Part shown: in pieces, positions 1-9,903 of the stretch
Position numbering within the stretch: position 1 is the first letter of the stretch
Layout of the letters: each line of letters opens with the position of its first letter
NCBI RefSeq assembly: GCF_006345825.1
Contig: NZ_VCIX01000091.1
Coordinates: 1 to 64,000 of the forward strand
Source of the DNA: Paenibacillus paridis
GTDB lineage: Bacteria; Bacillota; Bacilli; Paenibacillales; Paenibacillaceae
Reading direction: 5' to 3'
DNA: 64,000 nt
Translations under genes and position numbers: made by a program
Notes under the pieces: generated by a model
The model's input: only the letters and a program-made list of their open reading frames with translations
Database searches by the model: none
What the model was told of the DNA's origin: nothing

Positions 1-1743
1 AATGGAACATCCTACACCTTTACGGTAGTTGCGACTAATGCAATTGGAGATTCGTTGGCATCTGATCCTACGGATGGGGTCACACCAAAAGCAACGGAAA
101 CACCGGGAAATCCGGACCCGGGCGAAGAGACGCCAGCCACTGCCCCGGACAAGCCATCAAACGTAAAGGCGACAGCGGGCGACGGTGAGGCTGCAGTACA
201 ATTCACTGCTCCATCAAGCAACGGAAGCGATATTAGCTTTTACACGATTACGGCATGGACAGGCGGAGCAGTGTTCAAGACCGCGGCGGGAACATCCAGC
301 CCAATCAAGGTAACGGGGCTGGAGAATGGAACGGTCTACACCTTTTCAATAGTTGCAACTAATGCAATCGGTGATTCGTTGCCATCTGATTTCACGGATG
401 AGGTCACACCTAAAGCAACAGAAACGCCGGGAAATCCGGATCCGGGCGAAGAGACGCCAGCCACTGTCCCGGACAAGCCATTAAACGTACAGGCGACAGC
501 AGGCAATAGTGAAGTGACCGTACAATTCACTGCTCCATCAAGCAACGGAATTGATATTAGCCTGTACACGGTCACGGCTTGGATTGGGGACACAGCGGTT
601 AAGACAGCGACTGGTATATCCAGCCCAATCAGGGTAACCGACCTTGCCAACGGAACAACATATACGTTTACGGTTGTTGCGCGCAATGGCTTAGGCGACT
701 CACTGCCGTCGGAATCTTCCTCGGGAGTTGCGCCGGCAGGCGGAGGTTCAACGTCTCCTTCGGTGCCAGTATCACCACCGGTAACGCTGCCCACAACGGC
801 TGAAACGGTAATTCAGGCAAATGAGGCTGGTGAAATCAAGCTGAATGAGGAGATTTGGGTCGTTGTTCCAAAGGAAACATCAAATCGGACGATTCAAATT
901 AAAGTAGAGAAGCTCTCGAATAGCACAAATTTGGTCGAGAACGGACAAAAGCTCGCTAGTCCTATTTTTGAGCTGCTGAAAAACTTTACCGAAAACTTTA
1001 CAAAACCGATTACGCTACGGTTTGCATTTGATCAGAAGATTCTACAAGACGAAAGTCAAACAGCATCGGTGTTTTATTATGACGAGACGGCTAAACGCTG
1101 GATAGAAATCGGTGGTGTCGTGAATAACGGAATCATATCGGTACAAGTAGATCATTTTACAAAGTTTGCCGTGTTCGCAGTGAATAAGCCTGATCCTAAA
1201 CCAGTGGTTCAGTTCGCAGATATCGCCGGGCACTGGGCAGAGTCTGCGATCAAAGAAGCTGTAGAAAAGGCTCTCATTTCTGGATACCCAGAAGGCACCT
1301 TTAAGCCCAATAAAACAATTACCCGTGCGGAATTTATCGTTATTTTGGCAAAAGCGCTAAACTGGCAGAACGAGGGCTCCGATCTTTTTTTCGAGGATAA
1401 GGACGCGATTGGCTCATGGGCTCAAAAGGCTGTAGCGCAAGCGGTTGAAGCTAAGGTAATTTCAGGGTACAACGATGGCAGCTTCCGGCCGAATGCGGAA
1501 ATTACACGCGCCGAAATTGCAGTTATGATTAGCAGGGCGTTTGGGTTTGCGCGGACAGAGGTGGCAGTGGAGAGTGATTTTGCCGATGAAGATGCTATTC
1601 CTTTCTGGTCTAGGGAAGCCGTAGCGGCTGCGCGGGAGAGAGGCATCGTAACGGGACGTAGTGGCAATCTGTTTGCCCCTAATGATAGTGCAACCCGAGC
1701 GGAAGCAGTAGTCATTTTGCTAAAATCACTTGGCAGCCTATAA
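1..1743 (+). CDS. SLH-domain surface protein with fibronectin type III repeats (5' end missing)
   Basis: The reading frame is open from base 1, so the gene starts before the window. Visible parts are the end of one FN3-like module, two more FN3-like modules joined by Pro/Glu/Thr-rich linkers (PGNPDPGEETPA, repeated with a 324-bp period), a Pro/Ser/Gly linker near 740-790, a ZU5-like beta-sandwich of the kind that often precedes SLH domains (about 805-1185), and three C-terminal SLH domains (about 1210-1360, 1390-1545, 1570-1725) with TRAE motifs. SLH domains bind pyruvylated secondary cell wall polymer, so the protein should be non-covalently fixed to the wall with FN3 arms outward. Any catalytic or adhesive domain would lie in the missing N-terminal part. 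A strong terminator follows. Confidence 0.92.
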   Translation, partial: NGTSYTFTVVATNAIGDSLASDPTDGVTPKATETPGNPDPGEETPATAPDKPSNVKATAGDGEAAVQFTAPSSNGSDISFYTITAWTGGAVFKTAAGTSSPIKVTGLENGTVYTFSIVATNAIGDSLPSDFTDEVTPKATETPGNPDPGEETPATVPDKPLNVQATAGNSEVTVQFTAPSSNGIDISLYTVTAWIGDTAVKTATGISSPIRVTDLANGTTYTFTVVARNGLGDSLPSESSSGVAPAGGGSTSPSVPVSPPVTLPTTAETVIQANEAGEIKLNEEIWVVVPKETSNRTIQIKVEKLSNSTNLVENGQKLASPIFELLKNFTENFTKPITLRFAFDQKILQDESQTASVFYYDETAKRWIEIGGVVNNGIISVQVDHFTKFAVFAVNKPDPKPVVQFADIAGHWAESAIKEAVEKALISGYPEGTFKPNKTITRAEFIVILAKALNWQNEGSDLFFEDKDAIGSWAQKAVAQAVEAKVISGYNDGSFRPNAEITRAEIAVMISRAFGFARTEVAVESDFADEDAIPFWSREAVAAARERGIVTGRSGNLFAPNDSATRAEAVVILLKSLGSL

Positions 1744-1752
1744 AGAAAAAAC

Positions 1753-1787
1753 GGATCGCTCCATTTGTGGAGCGGTCCATTTTTTTG
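1753..1787 (+). terminator. Rho-independent terminator after the FN3-SLH gene
   Basis: An 11-bp stem (GGATCGCTCCA with TGGAGCGGTCC, one G-U pair) has a 4-nt loop and is followed by seven T residues. Confidence 0.9.
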
Positions 1788-1976
1788 AGGGGGGAAGAAG
1801 TAATGGGCATAGTTATGCTCGTCTTGGAGTGACAATTGCCCCTGAATTTTTGTTGTAGAAGTATCCCCTTTGATAAACGTATAATGGGAGCATTAAACAG
1901 GAAAAAACAGGGAGGAACTACAGGCGGAGCACGTCATAAATAGGGTCCAATACAATGGGCTGAGGAGGAATGATCA

Positions 1977-3101
1977 ATGAGTAACACAAAATTAGAGGTG
2001 TATCCATTATCGGGTATCGACTATTTAAAGGTTCATGGCCGTACAACGGGGAATCTTTCACCCTTAACGCTATATTGGACAGGGAGTGCGCTTGAGTTTA
2101 ATGTAAATGGCTCTGAACTATGGATTGAAGTTGAAGTTGATTACGATCATTATGAGCCGTGGATAAGCGTCTTGATTAATGGGGTCACTGTAAGCAGACA
2201 AATGCTAATAGCCGGAAGGTACTGGGTATGCCTATTTAGAGGAATGAATGAAATCGCTATAAAAAGTGTGCGCGTGGTTAAAGACCTGCAGGCGATGAAC
2301 GCAGACCCCGGCTGTTCACTGCAGATTCATGCTGTGAAGAGCGACGGCGAATTTAGGCCAGTGAAGGACAAGCCCTATAAGCTGGAGTTTATCGGAGACA
2401 GCATTACCTCGGGGGAAGGCGCTATAGGCGCGAAGGCTGAAGAAGACTGGATTCCGATGTGGTTCAGCGCCATTCATAATTACAGCATGATAGCCGCAGA
2501 AGCGTTAAACGCGGAATACCGAGTAATTTCCCAAAGCGGATGGGGCGTACTAACTAGCTGGGATAACAATCCGCGTTCCAATATTCCTGATTATTATGAG
2601 CAAGTTTGCGGTCTTCTTACCGGAGACAAAAATAAAGCGCTAGGTGCATTTGAAGAAAATAATTTTGCCGCCTGGCAGCCGGATGCTATAGTCATTAATC
2701 TCGGAACAAATGATGGCGGCGCTTTCCATACGCCCGAGTGGCGGGATGAATCCACGGGAGAAACGTTTAAACAGCGGCTAAATGAGGATGGCAGCTATAG
2801 GGAAGAGGATCTTCAAGTTTTTGAAAGGGCCGCCGAGCAGTTTCTAGTTAAACTTAGAAAATATAATGCTCATGCACATCTCGTGTGGGCCTATGGCATG
2901 CTGGGTATACCGATGATGCCCGCAATCTACCGCGCCGTGGATGCCTACGTGAAGAAAACGGGTGATCGGAAGGTGTCGGTATTCCAGCTTCCGACAATCA
3001 CGGATGAAACCGTAGGGGCAAGAAATCACCCAGGCGTATTAGCCCATCAGCATGCTGCAAATGCGTTAGCAGGATATCTTAAGGGAATTTTGCCGGTATA
3101 A
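1977..3101 (+). CDS. SGNH/GDSL hydrolase, CE2-like acetyl esterase
   Basis: A protein of 374 residues with an N-terminal beta-sandwich (about 1-125) and a C-terminal SGNH hydrolase domain. Block I reads GDSITSGEG with nucleophile Ser142; a GTNDGG block and the catalytic His351 (in RNHPG) follow. The usual Asp three residues before this His is Ala348, which fits the Ser-His dyad known in carbohydrate esterase family 2. The jelly-roll plus SGNH order is also typical of CE2, whose members remove O-acetyl groups from xylo- or manno-oligosaccharides. No signal peptide is visible, so it probably acts in the cytoplasm on imported acetylated oligosaccharides. The ATG has an AGGAGG site (1962-1967). 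It is a single-gene unit. Confidence 0.8.
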   Translation: MSNTKLEVYPLSGIDYLKVHGRTTGNLSPLTLYWTGSALEFNVNGSELWIEVEVDYDHYEPWISVLINGVTVSRQMLIAGRYWVCLFRGMNEIAIKSVRVVKDLQAMNADPGCSLQIHAVKSDGEFRPVKDKPYKLEFIGDSITSGEGAIGAKAEEDWIPMWFSAIHNYSMIAAEALNAEYRVISQSGWGVLTSWDNNPRSNIPDYYEQVCGLLTGDKNKALGAFEENNFAAWQPDAIVINLGTNDGGAFHTPEWRDESTGETFKQRLNEDGSYREEDLQVFERAAEQFLVKLRKYNAHAHLVWAYGMLGIPMMPAIYRAVDAYVKKTGDRKVSVFQLPTITDETVGARNHPGVLAHQHAANALAGYLKGILPV

Positions 3102-3171
3102 AATTGTAAGCAATCGCCCTCCTACTTAAATCTGATATCACACGCCGAGATGGCGGTAATGCAAGTAAACG

Positions 3172-3198
3172 AGCCATTCCTTGCGGATGGCTTTTTTT
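3172..3198 (+). terminator. Rho-independent terminator after the esterase gene
   Basis: GCCATTC pairs with GGATGGC (one G-U pair) and is followed by a run of seven T residues. Confidence 0.75.
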
Positions 3199-3360
3199 CA
3201 TATTTTTTTTGGATCGTAATTACATAAATGTAATAAGAGGATGACTTAAACTAAAGGAATCCTATTTATATTGTCGAAATAAGGATAATCCAAATCCGAA
3301 CCGGTGTCGAAAATATAGAACTAACGCAAGCGGGTTAACTTTACTTAGGGGGTGGCGGTC

Positions 3361-5169
3361 TTGTATCGCAAGCTGCGGCATTCACTGCAATGGAAGCTGG
3401 TATTTATGATTACTGCCATCATCACGCTTGTGATTTCAGTAATCGGAACCGTGAATTATAGCAAGAGCATAAATGCGATCGATTCGGACGTAACCAGGTT
3501 CAGCAATCAGATTTTGACGCAAGCCAACTTTAATTTAAGCCGATATGTCGAGGATAACGAGCATTTTTTTCAGACACTAGGCACAAGCGGTGAATTTCGC
3601 AATTGGTCTACGGCACTAAATGCAAACGCTTACCACATTTACAGAAGCTATAAGAACATGGAAAGCAAATATATCGGTCCCTTTATTGCCTATCATCCTG
3701 AGCTGCTTGCTATTGTGTTCTACAGCAGCAATGGATACCAGAGCGTGTACCGAAATCCGGATATTCCGAATTATATGCTGAACACCGGCTACGCTATGGA
3801 GAAAGAGCCATGGTTCGGCCAGCTTCCCTTTGAAGGAGAAGCAACGAGATCGGTGAAGGTCAATATCTCCTATGTAAACTCTTCTGGCTCTCCGGTTCAG
3901 CTTCCTGTACTAACCTATTTGCAGCAATTCAACTACGGGAATGAGTCCTCCTATTTGCAGATGGATATCTCGCTAATCTCCACACAGGCGATTCTCGACG
4001 CTGTTAAGCTCGGTGATACGGGAAGCACGTTTATCGTGGACGAGTCTGGAACGATTATCACGGCCCATGAGCAGGATCAGGTGGGGAACCGCATTGACGA
4101 CAATCTGCAAAGTGTGTTGAGTCAAAATGATTCCGGCTCCTCTTACATGAAGTCGACGAAGCAGATGATTGTCTACCAAATCATTCCCCAGACCGGCTGG
4201 AAGATTGTGTCCCTGATTCCTTACCGAGAATTAGCGAGAAGCGTATTCAGCATACGTAACTGGACGACCGTCATGACGCTCGTTGGCATCGTCATTGCAA
4301 GCTTATTGGTCTACCTGGTTGCTACCTCCATAACGGGACGGTTGAAGGAGCTCCGTAAAACGATTGGCATGACCCGGCTGGGTCGTTTGGATGTCCGCGT
4401 AAACATGAAGGGAAGTGACGAAGTGGCGGAGCTTGGCGCGGCTTATAATCACCTGCTTGACCGAATGGAAGATTCCATCCACGAGCTGGCCGAATCCCGA
4501 ATCGTCCAGCAGCATGCCATCTTGTCGGCTTTGCAGGCGCAGATCAACTCCCACTTTTTGTTTAATGCGATGGAATCCATTAACTCTATGGCTAATCTCG
4601 CCCGGCACAGAGGGATCATGGATACAACGGTGGCCTTGTCCAATATGCTGCGGTATACCTCCAATTACCAGCAGACGCTGGTTACGCTGGAAGAAGAGCT
4701 CAAACACGTATCCGATTATTTGCATATTATCCGAATCCTTTACAGGGATGATGTGCAGTTCGATATGGAGACGGAGGACGAGGTGAAAGGTGCACGATCC
4801 CTCAAGGCGATCATTCAGCCTTTCGTTGAGAATTGCATTAAGCATGGTTTTGAAACGACGGCTGAACCGATGATGATCCGGATATCGGCCAGACGGGAAG
4901 GCGAGGCGTACGTTTGTATCGAAATCGAGGACAATGGCCGCGGCTTCACGGAGGAAAAGCTTCGGGAGCTGCAGCAAGCTCTTGCGCTTGATCGCCAGGC
5001 TCAGGAATTTATGCAGCTGTCTCGGATCGGAGTATTGAATGTTCATTACCGGCTTCGGGCGTTTTATAAGGATAGCCGGTCCGGAGTCTCCCTATCGGTA
5101 ACAGGCGAGGGGAAAACCTGTATCACGCTTATGTTCCCCTATTACACAAAGGATGTGTATCCCCTATGA
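3361..5169 (+). CDS. YesM-family sensor histidine kinase
   Basis: Membrane sensor kinase of about 602 residues. It has a TM helix near residues 12-32, a large extracellular sensing region, a second TM helix near 300-320, HAMP, His_kinase and HATPase_c domains. The phospho-acceptor is H398 in a NSHFLFN box, where most relatives have NPHFLYN. The N box (QPFVENCIKHG) and G box (EDNGRG) are intact. A GTG at 3352 is in frame, but the Shine-Dalgarno-like GGGGGTGG lies at 3348-3355, so TTG 3361 is the better start. The stop overlaps the regulator gene (ATGA). It should sense a saccharide outside the cell and control the transporter and lyase downstream. Confidence 0.9.
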   Translation: MYRKLRHSLQWKLVFMITAIITLVISVIGTVNYSKSINAIDSDVTRFSNQILTQANFNLSRYVEDNEHFFQTLGTSGEFRNWSTALNANAYHIYRSYKNMESKYIGPFIAYHPELLAIVFYSSNGYQSVYRNPDIPNYMLNTGYAMEKEPWFGQLPFEGEATRSVKVNISYVNSSGSPVQLPVLTYLQQFNYGNESSYLQMDISLISTQAILDAVKLGDTGSTFIVDESGTIITAHEQDQVGNRIDDNLQSVLSQNDSGSSYMKSTKQMIVYQIIPQTGWKIVSLIPYRELARSVFSIRNWTTVMTLVGIVIASLLVYLVATSITGRLKELRKTIGMTRLGRLDVRVNMKGSDEVAELGAAYNHLLDRMEDSIHELAESRIVQQHAILSALQAQINSHFLFNAMESINSMANLARHRGIMDTTVALSNMLRYTSNYQQTLVTLEEELKHVSDYLHIIRILYRDDVQFDMETEDEVKGARSLKAIIQPFVENCIKHGFETTAEPMMIRISARREGEAYVCIEIEDNGRGFTEEKLRELQQALALDRQAQEFMQLSRIGVLNVHYRLRAFYKDSRSGVSLSVTGEGKTCITLMFPYYTKDVYPL

Positions 5170-6254
5170 TTCGAGTACTGCTGGTAGATGACTCGCCGCT
5201 AATTCGGGAAAGCCTGTCCCAGTCCGTGGAGGAAGCAGGAGATTTGACGGTTGTATCTGGGACGGCAGCCAACGGAGAGAAAGCGTTAACGTGGCTGGAT
5301 AGCCATTATGCGGATCTGTGCATTACGGACATTCGGATGCCAGTCATGGATGGATTAACGCTAATTGAGCGGATTAACGAACGTTATCCATGGATGATGT
5401 GCCTGGTCGTGTCGAGCTATGACGATTTTGAATATGCCAAAACAAGCATTCAGCTTAAAGCGCTGGACTACATCTTGAAGCCGGTTGATAATCGTTTGCT
5501 TAACCGCACGCTGGTGGCGGCGGAGGGCCGTATCAATCAGGAGCGTAGTCGGGATGCGGCCTCCATCATGCTCCGCAAACTTCCTCATCATCGGAGTTTC
5601 TTGGAGCGTTGGCTGAATCAGGTCCGGACTCTCCAAACGGGGACCATGCCCCTGCTTATTGTGGATACGTTGGAACTGCTGGAGTCTTGGATTGGTCATC
5701 AGTACTACCTTCTAAATGCATTGTCGGATGCTTGGCTCCAAATGCTCATCGAAGAGCTAATGGAGGACAAGCTGCGCTTGGAGCTGAAGGAGGGGAAGGA
5801 CCTCGTATTCGGCGAGAGAACGCTGCCGATATCCGAAATCAGAAGTCATTTCCGGTTATGTGCGGTACAGAGGCTGGAGGAAGGCTCCCACCAGCTGGTG
5901 GCCGCTATGCGCGGAGTTCGAGACACGCAAACAATGCGCAAGATTGAGCTCGTGAAGCAGTATATTCGGGAGCATTTTACCAAGGACATTAATTTGCAGG
6001 AACTGGCGGAGCAGGTGGACATGAACAAAACATATATGTGTACGTTATTTAAGCAAGAGACCGGGATTACGGTCTGGAACTACATCGTTGCGGAGCGAAT
6101 GCAAAAAGCACGAAGCTTGCTGCTGGAAACCTCTTTCAAGGTTTACGAAATAGCTAATGAAATCGGTTATGAGGATGTTCCTTACTTTTCCCAGAACTTT
6201 AAGAAATATTATGGCATGACGCCCCTGGATTATAAGAGGCGGATGAAATCATAA
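5166..6254 (+). CDS. YesN-family response regulator (REC + AraC-type HTH)
   Basis: A protein of 362 residues. The N-terminal receiver domain has acidic residues DD at 8-9, phospho-acceptor D55 in ITDIRMP, and the conserved Lys in YILKPV. The C-terminal AraC/XylS domain (about 258-358) carries two helix-turn-helix motifs and the family signature near IANEIGY...YFSQNFKKYYG. The middle region is shorter than in the two other YesN-like proteins of this window (501 and 524 residues). It starts inside the last codons of the kinase gene and is co-transcribed with it. The likely target is the promoter before the permease gene at 6354. Confidence 0.9.
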   Translation: MIRVLLVDDSPLIRESLSQSVEEAGDLTVVSGTAANGEKALTWLDSHYADLCITDIRMPVMDGLTLIERINERYPWMMCLVVSSYDDFEYAKTSIQLKALDYILKPVDNRLLNRTLVAAEGRINQERSRDAASIMLRKLPHHRSFLERWLNQVRTLQTGTMPLLIVDTLELLESWIGHQYYLLNALSDAWLQMLIEELMEDKLRLELKEGKDLVFGERTLPISEIRSHFRLCAVQRLEEGSHQLVAAMRGVRDTQTMRKIELVKQYIREHFTKDINLQELAEQVDMNKTYMCTLFKQETGITVWNYIVAERMQKARSLLLETSFKVYEIANEIGYEDVPYFSQNFKKYYGMTPLDYKRRMKS

Positions 6255-6320
6255 CCGCAATCCAAACATTACCCCTATAAATCGAAAGATAGACTTCTAC
6301 TGATTATTTCCCTCTTTCCT

Positions 6321-6326
6321 TATAAT
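6321..6326 (+). promoter_or_regulatory. Candidate -10 box of the transporter operon
   Basis: TATAAT lies 28 bp before the permease ATG with no convincing -35 box, as expected for an activator-dependent promoter served by the AraC-type regulator just upstream. The assignment is tentative. Confidence 0.35.
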
Positions 6327-6353
6327 TGACCATAAGAAGGAGGGAGCTGCACT

Positions 6354-7343
6354 ATGTCAGAGAGAAAAATGTCTTATGTCGGTTTACCCCGAAAACTACC
6401 GAATAGCGGCCGTTCCATCGGCAAAGAACGCCATGCGAGAGAACCGCTTGCTAAGTTCATCCGAAAGCATTGGCCGCTTTACGTTATGGTTGTCCCCATG
6501 CTTGCCTATTTTCTGGTTTTCAAGTATATCCCCTTACTGGGAAGCGTAATCGCATTTAAGGATTACAACATATTCGACGGATTTATCGCAAGCAAATGGG
6601 TAGGATTCCAATGGTTCGAAACGTTAGCGACCGAGCGGAAGTTTCTCCTTATTTTTCGAAATACGTTGATTATATCCTTGTACCAGATTGTATTTGCTTT
6701 CCCGGCTCCGATTATTTTAGCGCTTCTGTTAAACGAGGTTCGTAAGACTGCATTTAAGCGAACAGTCCAAACCCTCGTATACCTTCCTCACTTCTTATCC
6801 TGGGCACTGGTTTACGGTATGGCCTATATGATGTTCTCTACGCAAACGGGCTTAGTCACCCAATTGCTTAGCCATTTCGACATGCCCCCCATTCATTTGT
6901 TGCAGGCACCTGAGTATTTTCGCACGCTTGTGGTAGGAGCGGGAATATGGAAGGAAATGGGCTGGAGCGCCATTATCTTCTTGGCCGCATTGACCGGCAT
7001 TTCTCCTTCGCTGTACGAAGCGGCCCAATTGGATGGAGCAAGCAGGTGGAGACAGCTATTGCACGTCACGTTGCCCGGACTGCTTCCCGCCATCGTTATT
7101 TTGCTGCTGCTGAAGGTTGGGAACGTGCTTGACGTAGGCTTCGAGCAAATTTACGTGTTTCTGAATCCCTTGACGTATTCGGTCGGCGAGGTGCTCGACA
7201 CCTATTCGTTCCGCCTCGGCATCATTAATGGCGAATTTAGCATTACGACGGCGATTGGGCTGTTTAAGTCGATCATCGGTTTTGTTCTCTTGGTGAGCGT
7301 CAACAAATTAAGCAATAAGATTACGGGCGAGGGCTTGTACTGA
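6354..7343 (+). CDS. Sugar ABC transporter permease, LplB-like
   Basis: A protein of 329 residues with a basic, soluble N-terminus of about 35 residues and then six predicted membrane helices. The binding-protein-dependent permease EAA loop is visible (EAAQLDGASRWRQLLHVTLP), which docks the ATPase. It belongs to the CUT1 LplB subfamily that imports oligosaccharides in Bacillota. The AAGGAGGGAG site before the ATG is strong. It forms a unit with the second permease and the binding protein. No ATPase gene is nearby, so a shared MsmK/UgpC-type ATPase from elsewhere is expected. Confidence 0.9.
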   Translation: MSERKMSYVGLPRKLPNSGRSIGKERHAREPLAKFIRKHWPLYVMVVPMLAYFLVFKYIPLLGSVIAFKDYNIFDGFIASKWVGFQWFETLATERKFLLIFRNTLIISLYQIVFAFPAPIILALLLNEVRKTAFKRTVQTLVYLPHFLSWALVYGMAYMMFSTQTGLVTQLLSHFDMPPIHLLQAPEYFRTLVVGAGIWKEMGWSAIIFLAALTGISPSLYEAAQLDGASRWRQLLHVTLPGLLPAIVILLLLKVGNVLDVGFEQIYVFLNPLTYSVGEVLDTYSFRLGIINGEFSITTAIGLFKSIIGFVLLVSVNKLSNKITGEGLY

Positions 7344-7353
7344 GGAGGCAGCT

Positions 7354-8235
7354 ATGCGTATTAAATCTTCCCTTGGGGGGCGCACGTTCGACGTTTTCAA
7401 TTATGTGATTTTGGGGCTTATCAGCTTCGTTTCATTGGTTCCGATTTTGCATGTCGTAGTAGGCGCATTCAGCTCCTCCCAAGCTATCATTCATAATCGC
7501 GTATTTTTATGGCCGGTAGATGTGACACTCGACAATATCAAGCTGGTCGTTCAAACCTCAACCTTCTGGAAGGCCGCTTGGATGACCATCAAGGTTGTAG
7601 TGATCGCGACCACGGTGAATATGGTGCTGACTGTTTTTGGAGCGTATCCGTTATCTAAAAGCTGGCTTCGTGGACGCAAATTTTTTATGCTGTTCCTCAT
7701 TTTTACGATGGTCTTCCAAGCGCCTATGATTCCTATTTATCTGGTAGTCAAATCACTAGGCTTGCTGAACTCGCTATGGGCTTTGGTCATACCCAGCGCG
7801 GTGTCCGCATTTAATGTCATTCTCTGCTTGACCTTCTTCCGCTCTCTTCCCGAGGAGCTGCTGGACGCGGCTAAGGTTGACGGCATGGGGGAATTCCGGA
7901 TTGTGGCGAAAATTGTCGTGCCCCTATCTCTGCCGATTATCGTCACCTTGCTCTTGTTCTATGCGGTTGGCCACTGGAATTCTTATATGGGACCGCTGAT
8001 GTATCTGAATGACCGAAATTTGCAAACGCTTCAACTTTATATTTATTCGTTAATTTCCCAAGGGAACAGCAATGATATCGTCGCGGCAGCAGCAGGCGAG
8101 GCATCGATTACGCTCGTTCCGGCTGCAATCGAGATGGCTACCATTGTCCTGGCAACGGCACCGATTGTGCTGCTCTATCCGTTCGTGCAGAACTACTTCA
8201 TTAAGGGCGCCACTTTAGGCTCCGTCAAGGAATAA
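7354..8235 (+). CDS. Carbohydrate ABC transporter permease, YtcP-like
   Basis: A protein of 293 residues with six predicted TM helices and an EAA-type loop (DAAKVDGMGEFRIVAKIVVP). It is the second half of the permease heterodimer and starts 10 bp after the first permease, with a GAGGAG-type ribosome site overlapping that gene's stop. The C-terminus ends in the basic/Gly-rich tail common to the YtcP/LplC group (FIKGATLGSVKE). It works with the lipoprotein encoded next. Confidence 0.9.
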   Translation: MRIKSSLGGRTFDVFNYVILGLISFVSLVPILHVVVGAFSSSQAIIHNRVFLWPVDVTLDNIKLVVQTSTFWKAAWMTIKVVVIATTVNMVLTVFGAYPLSKSWLRGRKFFMLFLIFTMVFQAPMIPIYLVVKSLGLLNSLWALVIPSAVSAFNVILCLTFFRSLPEELLDAAKVDGMGEFRIVAKIVVPLSLPIIVTLLLFYAVGHWNSYMGPLMYLNDRNLQTLQLYIYSLISQGNSNDIVAAAAGEASITLVPAAIEMATIVLATAPIVLLYPFVQNYFIKGATLGSVKE

Positions 8236-8303
8236 CCGGCTTACCGTTATGCGGACTTCAAGTCTTCATATAAATGGACCATCCAACAAGGAGGCAAAAA
8301 GAA

Positions 8304-9881
8304 ATGTTCAAGAAACATAAGGGGTTATTATTGGCCACTTCATTAACGATGGTTGTCGCATTATCGGCTTGTTCGTCAGGGAAATCCAACACGCCGGCCA
8401 CGGTCGCGCCATCAACAGATACGGCGGCAAGTCCAAGCAGTACCACTGCTCCCGAGCCGGCTGCCATTCGGATCTTCACTTCCGATTTCAGTCAACCGGT
8501 TCCGGGCGGCGCAACCATGTCCAACCCGACGCTTAAATATTTGGCAGACAAGACAAATACCAAACTGGACATCGTCTTCCTCCCGCACACCCAAATGGAT
8601 CAGCAGCTTAGCACTAAATATGCGGCTGGCGACATCCCGGATGTCGTTATGGGCTGGAACGCGGGTGGCGAGTTGTTTGCCAACAACCAACTGCTCGAGC
8701 TTAACGATTATATCGACCAATATGGCCCTAACCTGAAAAAGGTAATTCCCCAATCCGCATGGGATGCGGTTACGATCGACGGCAAAATACTAGGGATTCC
8801 GGAGCCCGCAGGCGGAAACGTGACGGAGAACAGTATCTTCTACGTCCGCAAGGACTGGATGGATAAGGTCGGCATCACTGAAGCTCCCAAAACGCCTGAT
8901 GAATTGCTCACTTTACTTAGGGCTTTCCGGGACCAAGACCCGAATGGCAACGGGCAGAAGGATGAGATTCCATTCTCCTCCCGTGAGAATTTGTCGTGGG
9001 TCAACAACATCTTCGGCATGTACGGCCAAACCCATACAACTGCCAAATATGAGAATAACGAGCTGCTGCCAGGCTTTATTACGAGCAACAACAAACAAGG
9101 TCTTGGATTTATGAGGACGATGTTTGAAGAGAAACTGATCGATAGCGAGTTCATGACAAACAAGCGCAATGTATGGGAGCAAAAGATTCAGCAAGGCATC
9201 GTAGGCATGTGGAACCATGACCCCTCCCTTGCATGGGATTGGCAGGATCGCCTTAACAAGTCTTTGCCGAATGAGAAGCCGGATGTGGTAGCTTTCGCGA
9301 CTCCGAGGGCTCCTGGGGTGACGGACGTCGGCTCCCTAAGAACCTCTACCAATAAGGTCTACCTGGTCACGAAAAAAGCAAAGGACCCTGCTGCGGTCAT
9401 CAAATTTTTCGATTGGCTGGCTACGCAAGAAGGCCAAGAATTCGTCAACTTTGGAATCCCGGGTGATACGTACACAAATGAGGGCGGGAAAATCGTCTAT
9501 GACAAGCAAAAGGATACGGATGCCAAAACGAGCACTTGGAGATCACTCATATTAAACATCGTTGGCTATAACGAAGAGCTCCTCAAAATTAAGCTGGATA
9601 ACGAGCAAGCCTTTGAAAAGCAAAAGATGGCTTATGAAGTGGCCCGCAACGAATCCATTCCGAATTTAATGTCTGCTCTTCCGGCAATTAAGACCAATCA
9701 GCCTGAGGTGCCAAACTTCGGCTATAATAATCTGCCTATTTACTTGGAGGCCGCCACTCAAATCATTATGGGCGAGAAACCGCTCGACTACTTCGACGAA
9801 TTCGTGACGCAATATAAATCTCTGGGGGGCGCCGAAGCGATTAAGCAAGCTTCGGATTGGTATAACTCTACTCAAAAATAA
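8304..9881 (+). CDS. Extracellular solute-binding lipoprotein, LplA-like
   Basis: A protein of 525 residues from the ATG at 8304, which has AAGGAGG 9 bp upstream; an upstream in-frame ATG at 8274 lacks a site. The N-terminus is a lipoprotein signal (basic start, hydrophobic stretch, lipobox LSAC, then a Ser/Thr/Pro-rich linker). The rest matches the large LplA-type binding proteins that serve LplB/YtcP permeases, which are longer than ordinary sugar-binding proteins. It should capture the oligosaccharides released by the lyase encoded next. A hairpin follows the gene. Confidence 0.9.
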   Translation: MFKKHKGLLLATSLTMVVALSACSSGKSNTPATVAPSTDTAASPSSTTAPEPAAIRIFTSDFSQPVPGGATMSNPTLKYLADKTNTKLDIVFLPHTQMDQQLSTKYAAGDIPDVVMGWNAGGELFANNQLLELNDYIDQYGPNLKKVIPQSAWDAVTIDGKILGIPEPAGGNVTENSIFYVRKDWMDKVGITEAPKTPDELLTLLRAFRDQDPNGNGQKDEIPFSSRENLSWVNNIFGMYGQTHTTAKYENNELLPGFITSNNKQGLGFMRTMFEEKLIDSEFMTNKRNVWEQKIQQGIVGMWNHDPSLAWDWQDRLNKSLPNEKPDVVAFATPRAPGVTDVGSLRTSTNKVYLVTKKAKDPAAVIKFFDWLATQEGQEFVNFGIPGDTYTNEGGKIVYDKQKDTDAKTSTWRSLILNIVGYNEELLKIKLDNEQAFEKQKMAYEVARNESIPNLMSALPAIKTNQPEVPNFGYNNLPIYLEAATQIIMGEKPLDYFDEFVTQYKSLGGAEAIKQASDWYNSTQK

Positions 9882-9903
9882 AAGAAAGGAGTGATAGGTT
9901 TTT

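Noticed and set aside
4303-5046. Long minus-strand open frame opposite the first kinase
   Set aside because: Antisense shadow of a well-supported kinase gene; no family features and no ribosome site.
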